Below are positions 1 to 7,990 of a stretch of 34,193 bases of DNA, one piece after another (positions within the stretch are counted from its first letter, which is position 1; each line of letters opens with the position of its first letter). Under the pieces are notes generated by a model. The model saw only the letters and a list, made by a program, of their open reading frames with translations. It made no database searches and was not told where the DNA came from. The stretch is from contig JAFKLG010000114.1 of NCBI GenBank assembly GCA_017304945.1, positions 1-34,193 on the forward strand, in the 5' to 3' direction. The position numbers and the translations under genes are program-made. The DNA is from Rhodospirillales bacterium (GTDB taxonomy: Bacteria > Pseudomonadota > Alphaproteobacteria > Acetobacterales > Acetobacteraceae).

Positions 1-215
1 CGACGGCCTCGACCCGGCGACCCCCACCGGCACGCTGCTGCGTGGAGACCGGCGCAGTGCCGCGCAGGATCGATCCGTGGCAGCGTGCCGCTGGGGATCC
101 GCGGGTCGAGCCCGCGGATGACGGCGGGGCGAGGGATGACGTCGAGGGCAGGGGCAGGGGCAGGGGCAGGGGCAACGCCACCCCCCCCCGCCACGCGTCG
201 CGTCACCCCCACCCG
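1..215. other. Left-edge non-coding stretch with simple repeats
   Basis: I see no convincing gene here. A + strand frame starting at base 2 is open to a TGA at 118-120 and could be the tail of a gene that begins outside the window, but it has no recognisable motif and overlaps a palindrome, so I do not call it. The stretch holds four perfect GGGGCA units plus a partial one (146-174) and a run of nine C (181-189), both prone to slippage. It lies downstream of the leftward LysE-type gene. Confidence 0.5.
97..119. repeat. REP-like intergenic palindrome
   Basis: Perfect 9-bp arms, ATCCGCGGG (97-105) and CCCGCGGAT (111-119), flank a TCGAG spacer. The architecture (9-bp arms, 5-bp spacer) matches the palindrome at 21062-21084 although the arm sequence differs. 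Short palindromes of this type are common between genes in alphaproteobacterial chromosomes. Its placement downstream of the leftward operon suggests an mRNA 3' end or a dispersed repeat. Confidence 0.6.
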
Positions 216-851
216 TCACACCCGCCGCAGCAACCCCGGACCCGCCGAAGCGATCGCGTGCACGCCGAAACCCAGGAACAGCACGCCCGAGGCACGCGTC
301 ACCCACAGCGCATGACGGCGGTAGAACCGCCGCACCGCGCCCGCGCCAACCAGCGCGATCAGCACCACGTCGGCGAGCAGGAACCCGACGCATGCGGCAC
401 CCAGCAGCGGGGGAAAGCTGAACCAGTCGAGCGTACGCGCCGATCCGGCCAGCAGGGCGGTGAACATGGCCACCGCCACCGGATAGGCCTTCGGGTTCGA
501 CAGGCCGAAGGCCAAGCCTCGCAGCAGCGGCCGCCGCGGATCGGTCGACAACCGCCCGCTCTCGTCCTGACGCACCCGCACGGCGCGGATCCCGAGCCAG
601 GCGAGATAGACGCCGCAAGCCAGGCCCAGCAGATCGAACACCAGCGAGCCGAACGACCGCGCCCCGATCACCGCGGTCAGCGCCAGCGAGGCCCAGACCA
701 CGTCGCCGACGAAGTGGCCGGCCATGAACATCGCCCCGGCGCGGCGCCCCTGATGTGCGCCGATCCCGAGCACGGCGAGGAAGCCGGGGCCGGGGGTGAG
801 CGTGTAGGCCGCGGCGGACGCCGCCGAGGCCAGCAGCAGCCCAGGCGTCAC
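216..851 (-). CDS. LysE/RhtB-family translocator
   Basis: A 211-residue inner-membrane exporter of the LysE/RhtB superfamily, whose members export amino acids or related small molecules. The N-terminus has the family pattern of a hydrophobic helix followed by TPGPGFLAVLGIG (about residues 17-29) and GRRAGAMFMAGHFVGD. About six hydrophobic segments fit the family length of about 200-210. The conserved internal GLAFGLSNPKAYP is also present. The start is GTG, overlapping the upstream stop as GTGA, so translation is probably coupled to the MBL hydrolase. The substrate cannot be told from the sequence. The neighbours suggest it could export a product of the dehydrogenase/hydrolase pair, which is inference. 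Confidence 0.85.
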   Translation of the reverse strand: MTPGLLLASAASAAAYTLTPGPGFLAVLGIGAHQGRRAGAMFMAGHFVGDVVWASLALTAVIGARSFGSLVFDLLGLACGVYLAWLGIRAVRVRQDESGRLSTDPRRPLLRGLAFGLSNPKAYPVAVAMFTALLAGSARTLDWFSFPPLLGAACVGFLLADVVLIALVGAGAVRRFYRRHALWVTRASGVLFLGFGVHAIASAGPGLLRRV

Positions 852-1735
852 CCGCCGAACGCCTGGTCCCAGGGCTCCGGCACCATTTCATACCGGTCGC
901 CCGCCTTCACGACATGGATGAAGCCGGGGAAGTGGACGTGCATGCCCGCGACCAACTGCCGATCGGTCGCCACCTGGTCCAGGATCCGCCGCCGCGTGGC
1001 GATCGCCTGTTCGGGGTTGGTGTCGAACTCGATCGTCACCTCGGGGCGGGGAATCTGGATGTCGGGCACGTGGGTGATGTCGCCCCAGATCAGCAGGCTG
1101 TCCTTGCCGGAGCTGATCATGTAGCCGGAATGACCCGGCGTGTGGCCGTGCAGCGGCACGGAGCGGACGCCCGGGAACACCTCCGTCTCACCGTCGAAGG
1201 TGCGGGTCACGTTGTGATACGGCGCGATCTGCTCACGCGCGCACGCGAAGTAGAGTTTCTTTTCACGATCGGTTGCGCGGGTCATCGCGGCATCGTCCTG
1301 CCAGTGCTTCGGCTCGTTCTGATGTACCACGAGTTCCGCATTCGGAAAGAACTTTCGCCCCGTTTTCGGGTCCGTCAGCCCCGCCGAGTGATCGGGATGC
1401 ATGTGCGTCAGCAGCACGGTGTCGATGTCGGCCGGATCGACCCCGGCCGCCTTCAGGTTCTGCTGCAGCTTGCCCGCGGTCGGCATCAGGTAGTCGCCCG
1501 ACCCGGTCTCGATCAGCGCCAGCCGGCCGGCGGAATAGACGAGGTAGCAGTTCACCGAGGTCCGCCGCGCCGGCAGGAACCGGTCGGCGAGCATCTGGGT
1601 CCCGTCCTCGACGGTGATGTTGCGCAGCACGGACATCGCGCCGTCGAGATAGCCGTCGGACAGCGCGGTCACGACGATGTCGCCGATGCGGCGGTGATAG
1701 ACGCCGGGAATCTGCTGCGTGGGCACCTGGATCAT
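848..1735 (-). CDS. MBL-fold metallo-hydrolase
   Basis: A 295-residue metallo-beta-lactamase-fold hydrolase. It has the zinc-binding HMHPDH motif at residues 111-116, a second His cluster LHGHTPGHSG (about 195-204), the bridging Asp in WGDITH (about 218-222) and a late His in GMHVHFPG. This ligand set resembles the AHL-lactonase/quercetinase-like branch of the superfamily. There is no signal peptide, so it is probably cytoplasmic. It lies 33 bases after the SDR gene and overlaps the LysE gene by 4 bases, giving an SDR-MBL-LysE operon. The SD is weak, with GGGAACG about 11 bases before the ATG. The substrate is unknown; lactone hydrolysis after alcohol oxidation by the SDR is a reasonable guess only. 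Confidence 0.85.
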   Translation of the reverse strand: MIQVPTQQIPGVYHRRIGDIVVTALSDGYLDGAMSVLRNITVEDGTQMLADRFLPARRTSVNCYLVYSAGRLALIETGSGDYLMPTAGKLQQNLKAAGVDPADIDTVLLTHMHPDHSAGLTDPKTGRKFFPNAELVVHQNEPKHWQDDAAMTRATDREKKLYFACAREQIAPYHNVTRTFDGETEVFPGVRSVPLHGHTPGHSGYMISSGKDSLLIWGDITHVPDIQIPRPEVTIEFDTNPEQAIATRRRILDQVATDRQLVAGMHVHFPGFIHVVKAGDRYEMVPEPWDQAFGG

Positions 1736-1768
1736 GGCGTGTTCGTTCCCTCGGATGGGTCGTTGTCT

Positions 1769-2512
1769 CTATTGCGCGATGTAGCCGCCGTCGATCACCA
1801 GCTCCGTGCCGGTGATGAAGGCCGCCTCGTCGGAGGCGAGGAACAGCACGCCATACGCGACGTCGATCGGCTCGCCCAGCCGGCGCAGCGGCGTCTGCGG
1901 GATCTTCGCCGCCCGCCCGCCGGCGTTGGTGCCGTGCAGCATCGCCGGCATGTAGCCCGGATGCACCGAATTCACCCGCACGCCCTCGGGGCCCCAGCGC
2001 ACGGCGGCGCTCTTGGTCAGCAGCCGCACCGCACCCTTCGACGCGGCATAGCCCGGATGCCCGTCGGCGCTGCCGATGAAGCCCATGATCGAGGAGATGT
2101 TGACGATCGCGCCGCGCCCGGCCTTGGCCATTTCCTGCGCGGCCAGCGTGGTGCCCAGGAACACGCCCGTGGCGTTGATCGCCATCAGCTTGTTCCAGCC
2201 CTCGAGCGACAGCTCGCTGCCGACCGCGCTGCCGCTGATGCCGGCATTGTTCACCAGGATGTCGAGCTTGCCGTAGGTCGCGAGCGTCTCGGCGATCAGC
2301 CGCTGCCAATCGGCCTCGGAGGAGACGTCGGTGCGGACGAAACGGGCACGCCCCTGGCCGGCGGCAATGTCGGCGGCGACCGCCTCTCCCCGTTCTTCCA
2401 GCACGTCGGCGATGACGACGGCTGCCCCCTGTTCGGCGAACAGCCGTGCCTCCGCCTCGCCCATGCCATGGGCGCCACCGGTGACGATCGCCACCTTGTC
2501 CTTCAAGCGCAT
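1769..2512 (-). CDS. SDR-family NAD-dependent oxidoreductase
   Basis: A 247-residue classical short-chain dehydrogenase/reductase. The Rossmann motif TGGAHGMGEA spans residues 11-20, NNAGIS is at about 88-93, a Ser at 140/141 precedes the catalytic pair, and Y155-x-x-x-K159 lies in GYAASKG. An Asp at residue 36, at the end of the second strand (VVIADV), favours NAD over NADP. The length is typical. The start is supported by AGGAAG 4 bases upstream. It is the first gene of a leftward operon with the MBL hydrolase and the LysE-type exporter. Overall character is close to secondary-alcohol (for example cyclohexanol) dehydrogenases, but the substrate is not readable from the sequence. Confidence 0.9.
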   Translation of the reverse strand: MRLKDKVAIVTGGAHGMGEAEARLFAEQGAAVVIADVLEERGEAVAADIAAGQGRARFVRTDVSSEADWQRLIAETLATYGKLDILVNNAGISGSAVGSELSLEGWNKLMAINATGVFLGTTLAAQEMAKAGRGAIVNISSIMGFIGSADGHPGYAASKGAVRLLTKSAAVRWGPEGVRVNSVHPGYMPAMLHGTNAGGRAAKIPQTPLRRLGEPIDVAYGVLFLASDEAAFITGTELVIDGGYIAQ

Positions 2513-2614
2513 TGCCTTCCTCCCCGCGGTTCGCTCCGATGATCGGACGCGACGCGGGACGGGGCAAGCCGCAGGCCGCCGCGCCCGAGGGCGCCGGCGC
2601 CTGCGCGCGTTCGG

Positions 2615-3436
2615 TCAGCGCCCGGCGGGGGTGATGACCGTCGACGTCGAATCCGTCGGATTGACCAGGTAGGAGAACCCGAAGCTCGGGTTCGCGAACT
2701 GCTGGATGTACTGGTTATACCACTTGTAGACCTCGGCGATGCCGGACTTCGGCACGTACACCACGTCGTAGGGCGCCAGGCGCACATCGGCGGCCGGGTC
2801 GTTGCCGTGCATCACGTCCTGATAGCGGGTGGACAGGAATTGCGGCCGGTCGCCGGCGCCGCGGCGGATGATGAAGATGCGGGAGTCGTCGCTGCTCAGC
2901 TTGGAGCCGCCGGCGCGCGCGAGGGCCTGGGACAGGGTGAGCGTCGGGCCGACCGTGATGAACTCGCCCGGGGTGTTCACCTCGCCGCCGACATAGACGC
3001 GGGTGGGTGCGAAGGACTTCACCACCACCGACACGCGCGGATTCTGCAGGTCGTGCGAGTAGCCGCGGCGCAGCGAGGTCGCCAGCTCCTCGATCGTGCG
3101 GCCATAGGCCACCTCGTCGGGCACCACGGTCGTGGAAATGTGACCGTCGGGGCGAACCGTGACTTCTTCGTTCAGTTCCGGGTTGAGCAGGAGACGAATC
3201 TCCAGCACGTCGCCCACCTGGATGCGATAGGGCGGCAGCGGCTCGACCGGACCGGAGGCCTGGACGGGAACCAAAGGTGCCTCTGGAAGGTTACCAGGGA
3301 CGGTGGAGCAGGCGGCCAGCACCGCGAGCGCGCCCAGGGCCGGTGCGGCGGTCGGCAGCATGCGCCAGGCGGCGGTCGCCCGGAGCCTGTTGCGGAGGGC
3401 CGTCGTGCGGCCATTCGTCAGCGTGATCGCAGCCAT
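2615..3436 (-). CDS. Wza-like polysaccharide export lipoprotein
   Basis: A 273-residue outer-membrane polysaccharide export protein of the Poly_export/SLBB type. The chosen ATG gives a basic leader of about 25 residues, a hydrophobic stretch and the lipobox LAAC with Cys43 as the predicted lipidation site. The Poly_export domain follows (about 68-145: YRIQVGDVLEIRLL, VRPDGHIS), then an SLBB domain (about 155-210: RVYVGGEVNTPGEF, LTLSQALARAGG). A longer frame extends upstream, but this start has GGGAG about 11 bases before it and gives the lipoprotein signal. It is shorter than E. coli Wza and lacks a clear C-terminal transmembrane helix, resembling the small export proteins of alphaproteobacterial exopolysaccharide loci. 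No Wzc, glycosyltransferase or flippase lies nearby, so it is an isolated copy here. Confidence 0.85.
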   Translation of the reverse strand: MAAITLTNGRTTALRNRLRATAAWRMLPTAAPALGALAVLAACSTVPGNLPEAPLVPVQASGPVEPLPPYRIQVGDVLEIRLLLNPELNEEVTVRPDGHISTTVVPDEVAYGRTIEELATSLRRGYSHDLQNPRVSVVVKSFAPTRVYVGGEVNTPGEFITVGPTLTLSQALARAGGSKLSSDDSRIFIIRRGAGDRPQFLSTRYQDVMHGNDPAADVRLAPYDVVYVPKSGIAEVYKWYNQYIQQFANPSFGFSYLVNPTDSTSTVITPAGR

Positions 3437-3629
3437 TGTTTCTTTGTCTCCCGCTCGACCAGGTGGGGTTAAGGTTGATATGGACGCGTACCGTTCCCGC
3501 CAGCGAGCCGGGCTCGCGGTGTACCGCGTCGAGGAGCAATCGGATTTCGTGCGAATAGCCGCAGGACCGCGGCAAAAACACCCTACAAAGGCGAGCCTCA
3601 CGATTGGTTTATTGCATGGTGAGGATAGT

Positions 3630-3653
3630 TTAGCGCGGGAGTCGACGCGCTAA
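3630..3653. promoter_or_regulatory. Perfect inverted repeat upstream of the export gene
   Basis: TTAGCGCG (3630-3637) and CGCGCTAA (3646-3653) form perfect 8-bp arms around an 8-base spacer. It sits about 200 bases upstream of the polysaccharide export start and about 50 bases after the stop of the leftward gene ending at 3700. No T-tract follows on the minus strand, so it may be an operator rather than a terminator. The surrounding 3600-3690 stretch is visibly richer in A+T than the genes around it, as expected for a promoter region. Confidence 0.35.
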
Positions 3654-3699
3654 TACTGCAAAGGTCCGTACAAACGATAAACTGAGAGTGACGCCGCGT

Positions 3700-4767
3700 T
3701 CACGGCCACGAGCGCGGAACCGGCAGAGGCGGCCAGACCGCGCCCGCATTCGCTTGCTGACCCGGGGCTGAATCGGCGCTGGCAGCCGCGTTGATCACCC
3801 CGAGCGCCTGATCGATCGCGACCAGGGCGCGGCCGCGGTCACCATATCCGAGCGCGGTGAGCGCCTGGCCGACCGGCCCCGCGGCGAAGCTCGCGCGCGG
3901 CGGAACGTCATTCGCATGCGTCGGCTGGAACACGAGCTGCACCTGGGCCGCCTGCAGGTATCGACGCGCATCCTCGATCCGTCCCTCCTGCACGGCGAGA
4001 CGCGCATCGGCCAGCCGTTCTCTCGTTGGAATGCGGTGCCGGCCGGTTGTCGCCACCTGCGGCGCCTGACCCGAGAAGGCCGGTGCCGACGGAGAGGCCT
4101 GCACAGGCGGCACCTGCAGCGGGATTGGCGCCGGCAGCGGCACCGGCCCGCGAGATGCGGGTCCTGGCGTGGAGGCCTCGCGCCGCAGACGCTCGATCAC
4201 ACCTTCGGCCTCGGAGGGGGAGGGGGCCTCACGCGAAACCGTCGCCTCCTGGATCGGCCGCGCCCCCGCCTCTGGGCGCGTCTCGGTACGGGCGCGCGGG
4301 CCGAAGCCGAATGGCTGCGTCGGCTCGGCGGTGCGGCTCGCCTGCTGCTGCGGGCGCGGCGCATCCGCCGGCGCGGCGCGGGCAGCAGCCGTCGCCTCGG
4401 ACCGTGGCGCTGCCGCCGGTGCCGGCGTTGCGCCGTGCCCCGGCGTATCATTTTGCGCTGCTGTCACGCTCGGCGATGGTGCGGCAGGCGATGGTGCGGC
4501 CGGCGCCGATGGTGCGGCGTCGGGCGGCGCGGCGTCCGTCTTGCGCTCCTGCAACGAGGCGAGATCCTCTCGCGCGGCAGCAAGTTGCTTCCGCAACGAT
4601 TCCATCGTCTCGGCCGCGTCGCGTACCTGGGACTGCAGCATGGCGTAAGGGGGATTGCCGTTGCCGGCCGCTCCCGTATCGCGCGCGGGCTGGCTGCCGA
4701 ACGAGCCGAGGAACAGCAGCACCAATCCTGCCACCGTTGCCATGCCCGCCAGCACATACCGAATCAT
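3700..4767 (-). CDS. Membrane-anchored Ala/Pro-rich protein, unknown function
   Basis: I do not recognise this 355-residue protein. It starts with a single hydrophobic segment (about residues 5-22), then a heptad-like, probably coiled-coil stretch (about 43-76: MLQSQVRDAAETMESLRK). A long Ala/Pro/Ser linker (about 80-245) follows, and then a helical C-terminal part (about 247-330: RERLADARLAVQEGRIEDARR and a later RGRALVAIDQALGVI) that looks like a pair of degenerate helical repeats. The layout suggests an inner-membrane anchor with a periplasmic rod and a C-terminal interaction module. The linker contains PTQPFGFGPRA (149-159), also present in the large secreted protein at 29024-32356. It is divergent from the ECF sigma gene and could be its target or partner, but nothing proves this. 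Confidence 0.7.
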   Translation of the reverse strand: MIRYVLAGMATVAGLVLLFLGSFGSQPARDTGAAGNGNPPYAMLQSQVRDAAETMESLRKQLAAAREDLASLQERKTDAAPPDAAPSAPAAPSPAAPSPSVTAAQNDTPGHGATPAPAAAPRSEATAAARAAPADAPRPQQQASRTAEPTQPFGFGPRARTETRPEAGARPIQEATVSREAPSPSEAEGVIERLRREASTPGPASRGPVPLPAPIPLQVPPVQASPSAPAFSGQAPQVATTGRHRIPTRERLADARLAVQEGRIEDARRYLQAAQVQLVFQPTHANDVPPRASFAAGPVGQALTALGYGDRGRALVAIDQALGVINAAASADSAPGQQANAGAVWPPLPVPRSWP

Positions 4768-5157
4768 GACCGTCGTCTCTCGCTATCCCTGCCCATCGTC
4801 CCGTCATCTCACGCCGCGGCGCTCCATGCCCGACGCACCTGTCGCACGCTCCTCGCCGGAAACCGGCACGTCGTACGGACCCGCACGCGCGATGTGGACC
4901 CTCCACATGGCGAAGGAATGGCATCCGCAGGGCGGGGGCGTACCACGATTCACCTTCGCGCGCAGCGATTTTCGCTGACGGCTGCTCCGCTTTTCGTGAG
5001 CGATCCAGGCAATATCAGGCGCGGAAAACTGCCTCGATCACGGAACCGGAAGCACGGCCGGAATTAGATCACCGTCCCGTCAGGCGGGTTGCTGGTCTGC
5101 AATGCGCGCCACAAGTGTGGACGGGAGCAACGGGCTGTCGATCAGGAGACATCACTG
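4768..5157. promoter_or_regulatory. Divergent control region, 390 bases
   Basis: No gene is supported here. The region separates the leftward Ala/Pro-rich gene from the rightward ECF sigma gene and must hold both promoters. It contains a perfect inverted repeat ATGTGGA-CCC-TCCACAT (4892-4908). A GGAAC at 5042-5046 resembles the -35 of alphaproteobacterial EcfG-type promoters, but no matching CGTT lies 16-18 bases downstream. I therefore cannot name a promoter. Confidence 0.45.
4892..4908. promoter_or_regulatory. Candidate operator palindrome
   Basis: Perfect 7-bp arms, ATGTGGA (4892-4898) and TCCACAT (4902-4908), surround a 3-base CCC spacer. A compact 17-bp dyad between divergent genes is typical of a repressor or activator site. 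It lies about 125 bases before the leftward start and 250 bases before the sigma start. The cognate regulator is unknown. Confidence 0.35.
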
Positions 5158-5646
5158 ATGTCGCAGGAATTTCAAGAGCAGTTGATCTCTTTTCTGCCCA
5201 AGATGCGGGTGTGGGCACTGGCGCTGACGCGCAATCGCGCGGCTGCCGAAGATCTCACCCAGGATGTGGCGACGAAGGCCCTGGTGGCGCGCGATTGCTT
5301 CGTGCCCGGCACGAACTTCTCCGCCTGGGTGCATCGTATCATGATCAACCACTTCATCAGCAGCGTGCGCAATCGGCGCGAGTTCACCGACATGGACTCG
5401 ATGCCCGATCTGCCGGTGCCGGCGGCGCATGAGGATCGCACCGCGCTGCGTGAACTCGGCTGGGCGCTCAATCGCCTTCCGGCGGATCAGCGTGAGGCAC
5501 TGTTCATGATCGTGCTGCAGGAGAAATCGTACGAGGACGCCGCGGAAGCGACGGGTTGCGCGATCGGCACCTTGAAGAGCCGCGTGCATCGCGCGCGCCT
5601 GCAACTCCGCACCTATCTGACGGGCGAGCAGAAGAAAGCCGCCTGA
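5158..5646 (+). CDS. ECF-type RNA polymerase sigma factor
   Basis: A 162-residue sigma-70 family factor of the small ECF group. Region 2 covers about residues 8-75 (RNRAAAEDLTQDVATKALV for the -10 binding and core contacts, then FSAWVHRIMINHFISSVRNRR). Region 4 covers about 100-155 (LNRLPADQREALFMIVLQ, then the helix-turn-helix YEDAAEATGCAIGTLKSRVHRA). It is broadly like the EcfG/ECF15 general-stress type in its region 2-4 layout, but no PhyR or NepR/anti-sigma gene is adjacent, so the subgroup is open. A longer frame begins at 5089, but the ATG at 5158 has AGGAGA 8 bases upstream (5144-5149) and gives the usual N-terminus. A strong terminator follows the stop. Which promoters it reads cannot be decided from this window. 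Confidence 0.9.
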   Translation: MSQEFQEQLISFLPKMRVWALALTRNRAAAEDLTQDVATKALVARDCFVPGTNFSAWVHRIMINHFISSVRNRREFTDMDSMPDLPVPAAHEDRTALRELGWALNRLPADQREALFMIVLQEKSYEDAAEATGCAIGTLKSRVHRARLQLRTYLTGEQKKAA

Positions 5647-5663
5647 CGTTCAGGCGCTGCACC

Positions 5664-5694
5664 AAACGGCCGGCGACACTCTCGCCGGCCGTTT
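5664..5694. terminator. Bidirectional rho-independent terminator
   Basis: Perfect 13-bp arms (5664-5676 and 5682-5694), with AAA at one end and TTT at the other, enclose a CACTC loop. It lies 17 bases after the sigma stop and on the downstream side of the leftward egtD, whose stop is at 5780. It can therefore end transcription from both convergent genes. The T-tract is short in either direction (TTT), but the stem is very stable. Confidence 0.8.
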
Positions 5695-5779
5695 GCGCGT
5701 ACAGCGCCCACCACGCGTCCGTTGTCGTGCAGGTACGTGGCGCGCGGTAGCGATCCCGCGCGCACGCGAACGCGCCCGA

Positions 5780-6748
5780 TCAGGACGCGCCGAGCAGGAA
5801 CAGTCCGAAGCGATCCTCGGAATCCGTCCAGGTTTCGCGCATCTGCCAACCGGATGCGCTCGCCATGGCGGCGATGTCTTCGCGCGTGAACTTGTAGCTA
5901 TTTTCTGTATGGATCGACTCCCCGGCGGCGAACGCAATGCGCGTGGAGCCCAGCCGCACCGTTTGCGCGCGGCGGCTGACCAGGTGCATTTCGATCCGGC
6001 CCTCTTGCGCGTTCCACACGGCCCGATGGTCGAAGCTCTTGGGGTCGAACTCCGCATCCGCCTCCCGATTGAGGCGCACCAGCAGGTTGCGATTGAACGC
6101 GGCGGTGACGCCGGCGGCATCGTCATAGGCCGGCACCAGAACCTGCGGTGATTTGCGCAGATCGGCGCCGAGCAGGAACAGCGCGTCGGCGCCGAGCGTG
6201 GTGCGGGCGCGGGCGAGAAAGCGGCGTGCCCCTTGCGGATCGAGATTGCCGATCGTGGAGCCCGGGAAGAAACCGAGACGCGGGCCCGTCGGCAGATCCG
6301 CGGGCAGCACGATCGGCTGCTCGAAATCCGCCTCGATCGGGGTGAAGCGCAAAGCGGGGAAGCTCTTGCGCAAACGCGCGCCCATGGCGCGCAAGGCCGT
6401 CGCGGCCACGTCGATCGCGACATAGGCGTCGAACACGGGCCGCCCGTTCGTCTCGGCGCCGAGCAGAAGGCTGGCCTTGGCTTCGTGGCTTGCGCCGTAC
6501 TCGATGAGCGTGCCGCCGGGGCGGAGCCACTCGCCGGCTTTCGGGGCAACCTCCTGCAGCAGCGCCCATTCGGTGCGCGTCAGGTAGTACTCCGGCAGGG
6601 CGGTGATGGCGTAGAAGAGGCGACACCCTTCGTCGTCGTAGAATAGTTGCGGCGGCAACGTTTTTGGCGCAGCCCGCAATCCCTCGAGCGCGAGGCGCGT
6701 CACCACGGGATCCACCGCCGCGCGGGCGGGCCAACTGTCATTGGGCAT
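5780..6748 (-). CDS. egtD: L-histidine N-alpha-methyltransferase EgtD
   Basis: A 322-residue SAM-dependent methyltransferase that converts histidine to trimethylhistidine (hercynine), the first step of ergothioneine synthesis. It has the family N-terminus (PQLFYDDEGCRLFYAITALPEYYLTRTE, about residues 33-60), the GTLIEYGASHEAKASLL SAM-binding segment, FFPGSTIGNLDP (about 158-169), and a C-terminal part with SIHTENSYKFT that shapes the histidine pocket. The length equals the family norm of about 320. The start is preceded by AAGGATG. It begins 15 bases after the egtB stop, so the two are co-transcribed. No egtA, egtC or egtE is nearby. Confidence 0.95.
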   Translation of the reverse strand: MPNDSWPARAAVDPVVTRLALEGLRAAPKTLPPQLFYDDEGCRLFYAITALPEYYLTRTEWALLQEVAPKAGEWLRPGGTLIEYGASHEAKASLLLGAETNGRPVFDAYVAIDVAATALRAMGARLRKSFPALRFTPIEADFEQPIVLPADLPTGPRLGFFPGSTIGNLDPQGARRFLARARTTLGADALFLLGADLRKSPQVLVPAYDDAAGVTAAFNRNLLVRLNREADAEFDPKSFDHRAVWNAQEGRIEMHLVSRRAQTVRLGSTRIAFAAGESIHTENSYKFTREDIAAMASASGWQMRETWTDSEDRFGLFLLGAS

Positions 6749-6763
6749 GACGCATCCTTCTGT

Positions 6764-7957
6764 TCAGGGCTCGCGGGCGAGACGCAGTCCGGAGAACTGC
6801 CAGCGGCGGTCGGGGTGGAAGAAGTTGCGATAGGTGGGGCGCGTGTGATCCGCCGGTGTCGCGAGCGAACCTCCGCGCAGCACCATCTGGTTCACCATGA
6901 ACTTGCCGTTGTACTCGCCGACGGCACCGGGCGCCGGGCGATAGCCGGGATAGGGTGCGTAGGCGCTCGCCGTCCATTGCCAGACATGCCCCGAGAGCTC
7001 TTGCAGCGCGGGCAGGGTGCTGGCGGCTTCCCATTCCGCCTCGGTCGGCAGTCGTGCGCCGGCCCAGCGCGCGAATGCGTCCGCCTCGTACCAGCTCACA
7101 TGCCGCACCGGTGCGTCGGGATCGAGCGGGTGCAGGCCGGCGGGTCCGAACTGCATCCAGCGCCCATCCGCGCCCGCGTGCCAGTGCAGGGGGGAGTCCC
7201 AGCCGCCCGCCTGCGCGGCGGCCCATCCATCCGACATCCACAGCGTGGGCGTGCGGTAGCCGCCATCCTGCATGAAGGCGAGCCACTCCGCGTTGCGCAC
7301 CAGCCGGGTCGCGATCGATCCGCCATGCAGCAGCACCTGGTGGCGCGGCTGCTCGTTGTCGAAGCAGAACCCCTCGCCGGTGTGGCCGATGGTCACGAGG
7401 TCGGCGGGAAGGGGCACGAACCGGGTCGGTCCGGCGGCCGTGGGCGGCGGTTGCCAGTCGGGCAGCAGCGCCGGCAGCAGCGGCGATTGCGCGAACAGGT
7501 GCAGGGCGTCGGTCACCAGCAGTTCCTGGTGCTGCTGCTCGTGTTGCAGCCCGAGTTCGACCAGCGCGCGTGCTGCCCGCGGCAAGCGGGGCCACGCCGC
7601 CTGCATCGCCGCGTCGACATGCGCCCGATAGCGTCCGACGGTTGCGCTGGAGGGGCGCGTCAGCAGCCCGCGCATCGGCCGCGGGTGCCGCGCGCCGACC
7701 GACTCGTAATAGGAGTTGAACAGGAATCCGAAGACCGGGTCGAACGCGCGGTAGTCCGGCAGGCGTGGCGTCAGCACGAAGGTCTCGAAGAACCAGGTCG
7801 TGTGTGCGCGGTGCCACTTGGCCGGGCTCGCATCCGGCATGGACTGGACGCATTGGTCCTCGTCCGAGAGCGCTGCAACCAGCGCCTCGGTCGCGGCACG
7901 CACGTCCCGGAAGCGATGCTCGAGCGGATCGACCGCCTCCTGGGGGTCACGCGGCAT
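6764..7957 (-). CDS. egtB: Ergothioneine synthase EgtB, non-heme iron sulfoxide synthase
   Basis: A 397-residue enzyme that joins hercynine to a thiol donor (cysteine or gamma-glutamylcysteine) with oxygen. The N-terminal DinB-like domain carries the predicted iron ligands His52 (in WHRAHTTWFFE) and His139/His143 (in QHEQQHQEL). The C-terminal FGE-sulfatase domain includes RLPTEAEWE and ends with NGKFMVNQMVLRGGS and RPTYRNFF. The frame is open further upstream, but the ATG at 7957 has an excellent AGGAGGTG 7 bases before it. It is first in the egtB-egtD operon. Which thiol is used cannot be read; absence of egtA, egtC and egtE here leaves both routes open. The promoter region shares an 18-base element with speD (7973-7990). 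Confidence 0.93.
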   Translation of the reverse strand: MPRDPQEAVDPLEHRFRDVRAATEALVAALSDEDQCVQSMPDASPAKWHRAHTTWFFETFVLTPRLPDYRAFDPVFGFLFNSYYESVGARHPRPMRGLLTRPSSATVGRYRAHVDAAMQAAWPRLPRAARALVELGLQHEQQHQELLVTDALHLFAQSPLLPALLPDWQPPPTAAGPTRFVPLPADLVTIGHTGEGFCFDNEQPRHQVLLHGGSIATRLVRNAEWLAFMQDGGYRTPTLWMSDGWAAAQAGGWDSPLHWHAGADGRWMQFGPAGLHPLDPDAPVRHVSWYEADAFARWAGARLPTEAEWEAASTLPALQELSGHVWQWTASAYAPYPGYRPAPGAVGEYNGKFMVNQMVLRGGSLATPADHTRPTYRNFFHPDRRWQFSGLRLAREP

Positions 7958-7972
7958 CCTGAACACCTCCTG

Positions 7973-7990
7973 TGTTGGACCGTATATGCG
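7973..7990 (-). promoter_or_regulatory. Element shared with the speD promoter
   Basis: The + strand reads TGTTGGACCGTATATGCG here and TGTTGGACGGTACATGCG at 28821-28838, identical at 16 of 18 positions. Both lie just upstream of a leftward gene, 16 bases from the egtB start and 31 bases from the speD start, in the same orientation. It may be part of a promoter (CATATAC or CATGTAC as a -10 core) or a regulator site. Two copies only, so the call is tentative. Confidence 0.3.

Noticed and set aside
914..2542. 542-codon + strand frame
   Set aside because: Antisense to the MBL hydrolase and SDR; Arg/His-rich translation with no domain.
5023..5075. EcfG-type (GGAAC-N16-CGTT) promoter before the sigma gene
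   Set aside because: GGAAC is present at 5042-5046 but no CGTT lies at an accepted distance.
5089..5157. Longer start for the ECF sigma factor
   Set aside because: The extra 23 residues lack homology, and a good SD directly precedes the ATG at 5158.
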